From: Aphelocoma coerulescens
Lineage: Eukaryota; Chordata; Aves; Passeriformes; Corvidae
Length of the DNA stretch: 64,000 nucleotides
Direction: 5' to 3'
Assembly (NCBI RefSeq): GCF_041296385.1
Contig: NW_027183981.1
Coordinates: 1,390,501 to 1,454,500 of the forward strand
Shown one piece after another: positions 57,620 through 64,000 of this stretch. How positions within the stretch are numbered: position 1 is the first letter of the stretch; every line of letters begins with the position of its first letter. The position numbers were made by a program, and so were the translations under genes. The notes beneath the pieces were generated by a model, which did no database searches, had not been told where the DNA came from, and worked only from the letters and a program-made list of their open reading frames with translations.

Positions 57620-58165
57620 ATAAGAATCTAGATTTTTATTTCATAGATGTATATAGATCATCTATACATAGTGGATACTCTAAAGTTTATTAATGATCAT
57701 ATATAATAGTATAGTATAATCAAACAAAACAATACACTAATCTAAATAATAGAAAAGATACCAAATACGTCATTATTCTATGATAAAATAGAATGAAAAT
57801 GATCAAATGATCATCTAGATAAAATATGCTACAAAATATTTAGAAAGAGTTGAGTAGGTAATTAGGTTTAAATAATAACAATATAGCACATATTTAGTGT
57901 CACTATCTGTTGTGACACATAATATTGCTCTCAGTGCATTTATGTCTGGAAAGATTTTAAGAAAATAGATCCATTTATGACATGCCTATGATAGATTACC
58001 TCGATGATATTATTTTTATGCACAAGTCAAGCCTTGTATAGTGTCGCTCTCTGCTGGGACATCTACTCATGCTCTACAGTTAGTGCATTTATGAGTGGAA
58101 GGCCAGAAGCTGCTTTGTCCTTGCTTCAATAAACGACAATATTCCAGAATCTGGAGCGTGCAAGA
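57620..58165 (+). other. AT-rich island, possible LTR remnant
   Basis: About 500 bases of very AT-rich sequence in GC-rich surroundings. It contains an imperfect direct repeat (GTGTCACTATCTG...GTGCATTTATG near 57896 and GTGTCGCTCTCTG...GTGCATTTATG near 58039) and TTCAATAAACG at about 58124. A poly(A)-like signal after AT-rich U3-like sequence suggests an LTR, but no TG/CA ends or partner were found. Confidence 0.35.
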
Positions 58166-58315
58166 CTTGATTGATCTCAGCCAGACCCAGAGCATTGGTA
58201 AATCTCAGGCGCTGGCAATCTGGGCTCGTGAACAGTCTCCTTGAACTCAGCCCAACTTAGCATGCTGAAGCGGTTCTAAGCAGAAATGAAGGCCAGCTGC
58301 CCCGGGATCCTGTGA

Positions 58316-58720
58316 TCACAGAATCACAGAAGGCCTTGGCTTGGGAGGCTCCTTGAAAATCGTCTTGTTGCGAGCCTGCTGCCAAGGGCAGGGACACCTC
58401 CCACTAGGCCAGGTTGCTCTGAGCCCCGGCCAAGCTGGCCTGGAACACTGCCAGCCATGGGGCAGCCACAGCTTCTGTGGGCAGCGTGGGCCAGGGCCTC
58501 GCCAGCCTCCGAGCCCAGAATTTCTTGCACATCTCCAGCCTAAGCCCACCCTCTGTCAGTGGCAAGCCACTGCCCCTGGGGCTGTGCCTCCAGGCCCTTG
58601 GGAACAGCCCCTCTGCAGGTCTCGGCTGGGCCTCGTGCAGGGACTGAAAGGCCACAGGAAGGTGCCCCCGGAGAAGCCCTTGGAGAGCACTGGGGCCACG
58701 AGTGCCACCATCAGGGCAGC
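58316..58720 (-). mobile_element. CR1 LINE 3' end, antisense
   Basis: The plus strand reads CACAGAATCACAGAAGGCCTTGGCTTGGGAGG and continues through CACCTCCCACTAGGCCAGG and CTGGCCTGGAACACTGCCAG, reverse-complement CR1. Similarity fades after about 58660. Confidence 0.8.
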
Positions 58721-58935
58721 AGGCAGGGCCTGGCGCGGCCAGCGGGGCCAAAGGGCACAGGGCACAGGGCGCTGAGGCCCTGCCAGCCGGAGCTGGCGGC
58801 TCCGCTGTGCGGCCGGCAGAGAGCCGTGGGAGATGCGTGCAGCAGCAAGGACACAGGGCTTCTTGATGGGTCAGAAAGCAGAGAAGAGCTTGAGAATGGT
58901 CTCTGAAGGATTAGGGCCTCTCCCTGTGCGGAAAA

Positions 58936-59406
58936 AATTCACAACACCCGAGGTTTAGTCTGGAAAAGACACACAGGTGTCCTGTAGTCTTATTGGAATA
59001 AAGGCAGAGGCCACGGGACATTTCTCATGGCGTGTCTCCAATTGTTGTGGGGCGCAGCCTCCTTTTTGATCCTAATTTCCAGGTGCATCACCCTCTTCCT
59101 TCCCCCATTGCCTGAGGTACTCGGAAGGTACAGACTTCCCAAGTCGCCGTCTCTATGGCCCCCTCTAATATGCACCCTCTGGTTTCTTTATATACAGATC
59201 TAGAACCAAACACTATTCTTAACTCTCTTAAGCCTTTGTTCTTCTTCTCTAAGTTCAGGAATTTCACACGGCCTTGGCTGAGCAACAGTGCGTGCCAATC
59301 AGTAACATTTTCTAGAAGGGAGAACTTCTTTTGTGCCTTCCCTATCTGTGAGTTCCTGGCCCTATGGACAAGCAGATTCACGCTATCTGTGTGTCAAGAC
59401 ACATTT
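58936..59406 (-). repeat. Probable solo LTR, minus strand
   Basis: On the minus strand a purine tract (GGAGGGGGATGAAAGGAAT) precedes TGTGTCTTGACACACAG (start near 59406). A TATA box (GTATATAAAG near 59192) and CCAATAAGAC follow, with an end near TTGTGAA at about 58936. Boundaries are approximate. Confidence 0.5.
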
Positions 59407-59439
59407 CTCTTATTCCTTTCATCCCCCTCCAAAAAGGTA

Positions 59440-60320
59440 GCGAGATCAAGAGCTCAACTGAAGTGCTTCCTCGCCACTTTGTGCAGCATGGCCAACAAAG
59501 TGCAGCAGCTGGGAGTGGTTGCAGGTCGGGAAAAGCGGGACATGGTTGCCATGCCAGAGCCATGGTGGGATGAGTCCCACACTGGAGCACTGTTGCTGAT
59601 GGCTAGAAAGCCTTCAGAAGGGACAGGCAAGGGAGGAGAGGCGCTGGGGTTGGTGTCTGTGTAAGGGAGGATTCCAACTGTCTCGAGCTTCATGCTGGTG
59701 CTGATGGGGTTGAGTATTCATGGGCGAAGGCCAACAAGGCAGATTTCGTGGAGGGGCTCTGGTATAAAGCAGGCAGGCAGCGTGAAGAGGCAGGCAAGAT
59801 ATTCCCTGAGTAGCTGGGAGAAATGTCAGCATCACTCACCCTTGCTCTCTTTGGAGAGTTCAGTGGAGCAGCTGTAAGTTTCCTGGAGTCTTGGGATGAG
59901 TTTTGGGCCCCTCCCATCAAGCAAGACCTTGAGAGGCTGGAGTGTGTGCAGAGAAGAGAAGGGAAGGGAAGGGAGCTGGGGAAGAGGCTGGAGAAGAAGT
60001 CTGATGAGCAGGGGCTGAGGGAGCTGCAGGGGCTGACACTGGAGAAGAGCAGGATCAGACAGGAACCTTCTCACTGCCTGCAACTCCCAGACAGGAGGGT
60101 GGAGCTAGTGCAGGTCAGGCTCTGCTCCCAAGGGACAGGAGAAGAAGAAATGGCCTCAAGTTGTGCCAGGAGTGCTTTACATTGGGTATTAGGGCAAAGG
60201 GTCTCCTCTGAAAGGGTTGTCAAGCACTGGCACAGGCCACCCATGGAATTGAGGCGATTGCCATGCCTGCAGGGACTTAAGGAATGTGTGGATGTGGCAC
60301 CTGGGGATGTGCTCTGATGT
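59440..60320 (+). mobile_element. CR1 LINE, internally deleted
   Basis: 59455-59664 encodes the start of the CR1 endonuclease (LKCFLATLCSMANKVQQL, DMVAMPEPWWDESH). After decayed sequence, 59895-60320 is the CR1 3' region (GAGAGGCTGGAGTGTGTGCAG, GAGCAGGGGCTGAGGGAGCTGC, ATGTGGATGTGGCACCTGGGG). Most of RT is deleted. The last ~30 bases of the CR1 tail are absent. Confidence 0.8.
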
Positions 60321-60960
60321 TGAAGCAGTCCAGTAGAAAAGGGAGAAAATCCAAAATTCCAGGGAAGGAAAAAAAATCATCTCTCTGTCTCCGGAGAAAA
60401 AGAAGCTGAACCACTGGCCAAAAGCTGACTGGAAAGCAGCAAGCTGGGTGCTTCCTCACTCCCCTGCCGCAGCTGGAAAAAAAAATCCCTATCTCTGTGT
60501 GACCTTGAACAAGCTGCAAACTGCTTTGAAAAAGTTTTGCTGTTTTTCCTTCTCCCTCTCAGGCTCAGTTTAAAGGCATAGAAAGGCACAAAAATTAATT
60601 TCTGGGCATAGGGCAGCGATATGGGATACACATCATAAAATCATCCGAAGACAAGCTGCTCGGTCTCTGGGGGGACCCAGCAGAGCCCGTGTCTCCTTCT
60701 CGGTCTGTGTGTCACCCCCTGTCCAGGGTGTCTCCCCTAGCCGGTCCACAGTGTCCCCGTGTCCCCCTTGGTCCGCTGTCACGCCCTGTCCCGTTGTCAC
60801 CCCCCCTATTACCCCCCACCCGATCCCCAGTACCCCCCCGTCCCCATCTCCCCTCTGTCCCATCCCGTTCCGATTCCTGGTGCCCCTTTCCCTGTGTCCC
60901 CCTGACCCGGACCCCCCTCACCCCGGTGTCACCCCCCCCACCCAGTCTCCGGTGCCTCCT
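60321..60960. other. Spacer without a recognised gene
   Basis: Becomes C/T-rich from about 60690, with GTGTCCCC and CCCCGTCCC repeats leading into the minisatellite. Confidence 0.4.
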
Positions 60961-61733
60961 GTTCCTGTGTCGTGGTCCCATTCCCATCGCAGCTCCTGAT
61001 CCCAGTCCCGTTCCAGATCCCTGTTCCCATTCCCAGTCCCGTTCCCATTCCTTATCCCACATTTCCGCTCCCATTCCCCCATTCTCTATCCCACATTCCC
61101 GTTCCCCCATTCCTTATCCCATATTACCACTCCCATCCCCCCATCCCCTTTCTCATCCACATTCCTGCTCCCGTTGCCCCGTTCCCTACCCCACATTCCC
61201 GCTCCTGTTCCCTACCCTACATTCCTGCTCCCGTTCCCTACCCCCCACTCCCGTTCCCATTCCCACTCCCGTTCCCGTTCCCACTCCCGTTCCCGTTCCC
61301 GTTCCCACTCCCGTTCCCGTTCCCACTCCCGTTCCCGTTCCCACTCCCGTTCCCATTCCCACTCCCGTTCCCACTCCCGTTCCCGTTCCCACTCCCGCTC
61401 CCGTTCCCACTCCCGCTCCCGTTCCCACTCCCGTTCCCACTCCCGCTCCCGTTCCCACTCCCGTTCCCACTCCCACTCCCGTTCCCGTTCCCACTCCCGT
61501 TCCCGTTCCCGTTCCCACTCCCGTTCCCACTCCCGTTCCCGTTCCCACTCCCGTTCCCGTTCCCGTTCCCGTTCCCACTCCCGTTCCCGTTCCCACTCCC
61601 GTTCCCGTTCCCACTCCCGTTCCCACTCCCGTTCCCGTTCCCACTCCCGTTCCCGTTCCCGTTCCCACTCCCGTTCCCACTCCCGTTCCCGTTCCCACTC
61701 CCGTTCCCGTTCCCACTCCCGTTCCCTGCTCAC
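60961..61733 (+). repeat. Large hexamer minisatellite (CCCGTT/CCCACT)n
   Basis: From about 61245 to 61733 almost every hexamer is TCCCGT or TCCCAC, in irregular order and roughly 80 copies. The stretch 60961-61244 is an older, degenerate version (CATTCCC, CCTGTTCCC). The G-rich minus strand has many runs of three G at regular spacing. Long ORFs in all frames are translations of the repeat. Confidence 0.95.
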
Positions 61734-61759
61734 CGGACACCGCCCCCGCCCGGGCTTCG

Positions 61760-62136
61760 GCCGCGGTCTCACGTAGCCGAACCCCACCGCTCTGGCTCCA
61801 CCAATCACCGCGCGCGACCGCTCTCTTATTTGCATGGCCACGCCCCCACACGGCCCGAGCGTTGTGGCCACACCCGCTCCCGTCGGTCACGCCCACCGCG
61901 GGTAACCACGCCCCCTGGCAGTTCCCTCCCAGTGCTCCCAGTTCTTTCCCGGTGCTCCCAGTATCCCTCCCCCTGGGTGGCCGGGAGTCGGGGTTCGCCT
62001 TGTCCTTATGCATCTCTGTCGTGCTCTGCGCAGAGGAATCCCGGGAGCTGCTTCTTCCTGCGAGAGCGGCTCTCCTGGGACTGGGCATCCCAGGGCACAG
62101 CGCGGCTGCTTTTGGGGTGTTGGCACCTGCCCGGCG
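61760..62136 (+). promoter_or_regulatory. Promoter-like region with CCAAT and octamer
   Basis: CCAATCA (61801-61807), a perfect octamer ATTTGCAT (61828-61835) and four CACGCCC/CACACCC boxes between 61838 and 61910. A Y-type CCAAT box followed by an octamer recalls class II MHC promoters; a clear X box was not found. It lies about 300 bases before the leader exon at 62137. Confidence 0.45.
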
Positions 62137-62213
62137 ATGGCCATGGGGCATGTGGGGGGAGCTGGGGCCGTACTGGTGTTACTGGAGGTTCTGGGAGCCG
62201 CCCCGGCCGCCGG
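62137..62213 (+). CDS. Leader exon resembling MHC class II beta exon 1
   Basis: ATG 62137 (or the second ATG at 62143) encodes a short hydrophobic leader, MGHVGGAGAVLVLLEVLGAA, ending in PAAG at a canonical donor (GGTGAGCG, GT at 62214). Bird class II beta genes start with very similar leaders. No peptide-binding domain exon is seen before the zinc-finger gene 1.4 kb downstream, so this is either an isolated fragment or a false resemblance. Confidence 0.45.
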
Positions 62214-63628
62214 GTGAGCGGGGGGGCGAGGTGACAATGGGGAGAGGGGCCTGGAACCCCCAAAACCAAGCACGGGGGAGGGTGGGGATGGGGGGGACGA
62301 TGAAGAAGGGGCAGAAGAGCTGGGGAAAAGAGGGGGCTGGGACCCCCAGACAGAACGGGAGCAGGGTGGGACACCCAAATTGAGTTGGGAGGGGTCTGTG
62401 GATTGGGGGAACGCTGGGAAAGGGAAGGAGGGGGGAGGGAAAGGTGGGGTGGGGATGGAAGAAGGGCCGTTCCAGGGGTGTCCAGCCCTGTCCCCCAGCA
62501 CCTGAACCCTGGAGCGATTCCCTGCGGCTCGGGAGGGGCGGATCCGCACTGGGGGGTCCCCAAAGCCCCTGCCCATCCCTGGGGGCTCATGGGGGGCTCC
62601 CCCCACCCAGCAGCCGGTGCTGCGGCGGCCGTGGGGCAGCGACGGGTGGGAAGGGGAGTCCGGGGTGGGAGCGGGGGAGGAGCGGGAGGACGAGGGGGGA
62701 GAGAGAAGCAGGAGGAGCAGGAACAGGAGGGGAAGGAAGAGGAGGAGCCCGAACCGGAAGAAGAGGAGGAGAATCGGGGGGATCCGCCGCCGCTCGCTGA
62801 GTCCATAGCTCCCCTGGGCCTGACTGCATCGCATCCCCCCGCATTCCGCCGGTGACCGGGGAGGGGAAGTTCGCCCCAAATCTATCGCGGGATCTCCGGG
62901 AGGATTTTTTCTGGGGAGGTGTTTGGAGCTCGCAGATTCCGGAATCGAGTCGCAAATCTATTTCGGTGTCCCTGGGAAGGTATTTTTTTATCTATATGAT
63001 GAGGGGGTATTTTTGGATCTTGCAGGAGTCCAAAGCTGAGCCGCAAATGCCCCTTGGGGGGATTTTGAGGGGCCCGCGTGGCGATCGTCCGGTACCGTTG
63101 GGCGGGACATGGGTTTTGGGGATCCCCGGGAGAGCCGGGGGGTGAAACACGGGAGCCCCCCGTTAACAGAGCTGGGGGACCCCCGGCAGCCTGGAGGGGT
63201 GGGGGAGCCTGGAGATGAGTGGGATTCGGGCCCCCTGACCCTGAAAGTGTTCGCAGGGAGAGGGGGAAGCCCCGAGTACTTGGAGGGGGGGGAAGCTGAG
63301 GAGGGGGACCATAGGACCCCTAGGAGCCGAAGCAGAATCAGGGGAGGATGACCCCTGAGACCCCCGAAATGCCCCCAGCATCCCTAAGCAGGACTTGGGA
63401 GAGGGTATCCTCAGGACCCACAGGCCCCCCAGCAGCCCTGAGAAGAGGGACCGCCATAACCCCAAAGTAAGGACACTGGAAACAGGGAACTCCTGGGAGA
63501 GTTGTTTTGGACTCCTTGATTTCTGGAGGTTTTTGTGGACACCAGACCCACGGTGACTTCTAGAGATGGACTTGGACAGCGGAACCCCCAAAGCCAACAC
63601 TCTCGCATCTTGTTTTTCCCTCCAAACC
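62214..63628. other. GC-rich interval between leader exon and zinc-finger gene
   Basis: Includes a GGAGGA/GAAGAGGAG-rich stretch (62660-62790) that gives Glu- or Arg-rich ORFs without recognised domains, and ordinary intron-like sequence. It may contain 5' untranslated exons of the zinc-finger gene. Confidence 0.4.
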
Positions 63629-64000
63629 AGGATTTCCCATTCCCAAACCTTGGCCGGATGGAGGATGAGGCGGCGAGGAAGAGGAAGATGCCCTGGGACC
63701 CCCAGGCAGGTGAGGAGGAAGTCCCTGCCCCTTTCCCCCTCTCTCCTGCTCCATCTCCCAGCCCAGCATCGCCCCCGGCTGCAGGACAATTCCGCTGCTG
63801 ACGCCGTCCTGCCGGGGACAGACTGGGGGGATCTCCTTCCCCTTCCCTCTGGCACGGAGGCAAATCCCATCCTCTCCTTGTCCTTCCTCCCCCAGACAAC
63901 GAGCTGAGCACGGAGCCCAGGGAGGACAAATCCCTGCGGCAGAACCTGATGGAAGAGGCCGTTTTGAGTGGCTCCACAGTGCAGGAATCCAACAGGGAGG
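63629..64000 (+). CDS. 5' exons of a C2H2 zinc-finger gene (partial)
   Basis: An exon with acceptor ...AACCAG (63628-63630 region) leads to ATG 63658 and encodes [17 protein letters not shown], ending at a GTGAGG donor near 63709. The next exon (acceptor CCCCCAG, from about 63895) encodes [32 protein letters not shown] and runs off the window. This N-terminal pattern is typical of the large bird C2H2 zinc-finger family, whose tandem finger exon would lie beyond 64000. The fingers themselves are not visible, so the family call rests on the leader similarity. Confidence 0.75.

Noticed and set aside
60961..61733. CRISPR-like regular repeat array
   Set aside because: Six-base units without spacers in an animal genome; this is a minisatellite.
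61186..62151. Very long ORFs on both strands over the hexamer repeat
   Set aside because: They are translations of TCCCGT/TCCCAC in each frame, with no start context, domain or splice structure.
62385..62855. Glu-rich ORF as a nuclear acidic protein gene
   Set aside because: It derives from a GGA/GAG-rich stretch; alternative frames give Arg-rich ORFs equally, and no homology is apparent.

Overview
This is eukaryotic, almost certainly avian and probably songbird, nuclear DNA. The evidence is CR1 LINE 3' ends finishing in ATTCTGTGA-type tails, R2-A-type retrotransposons with three N-terminal zinc fingers, bird-type ERV LTRs, a PGLYRP2/CYP4F gene neighbourhood, an ITPRIP-like (Mab-21 domain) gene and the first exons of a bird-type C2H2 zinc-finger gene. 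GC-rich minisatellites and CpG-rich stretches suggest a microchromosome or another compact, repeat-laden region. No assembly or species label was available, so the species is inference.

Layout. (1) 1-19956: a head-to-tail array of R2 non-LTR retrotransposon copies, all on the + strand. Most start with a structured 5' leader that looks like an HDV-type ribozyme and end with a conserved GGTGG/CCACC hairpin. Copies A (1-3843), B (3844-8065), F (11073-14868) and H (16101-19956) are near full length but broken. D (8706-10243) and G (15333-16100) are partial. C (8066-8705) and E (10244-11072) are short elements with R2 ends and an unrelated body. (2) 19953-20240: a decayed 28S rRNA fragment that begins exactly at the canonical R2 target site, so the array sits in an old rDNA fragment. 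(3) 20590-26340: degenerate ~66-70 bp satellite arrays in both orientations around a CpG island, and a 1.6 kb unit repeated at 40357-41943. (4) 27106-29383: a young LTR element (two 289-bp LTRs, 3 differences seen, 6-bp GGAGGT target duplication) whose only ORF joins a retroviral matrix-like domain to a Y-box type cold-shock domain. (5) 30582-32870 (-) and 33674-36006 (+): broken PGLYRP2-like and CYP4F-like genes, the latter cut by a minus-strand class I ERV (36006-40356). (6) 43095-44425: an LTR immediately followed by an intact 259-codon ORF holding only the R2 three-zinc-finger plus Myb module. (7) 44430-54000: CR1 and ERV debris and no clear gene. (8) 54455-56155: an intact ITPRIP-like gene. 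(9) 56156-61740: ERV/CR1 debris and a large hexamer minisatellite. (10) 61740-64000: a CCAAT/octamer promoter-like region, a leader exon resembling MHC class II beta, and the 5' exons of a C2H2 zinc-finger gene running off the window.

The most unusual items are the R2 array ending in a 28S pseudogene, the R2-ended short elements C and E, the intact LTR-fronted zinc-finger/Myb ORF, and the LTR element carrying a cold-shock gene. Everything was read by eye; alignments, divergence and expression were not computed.
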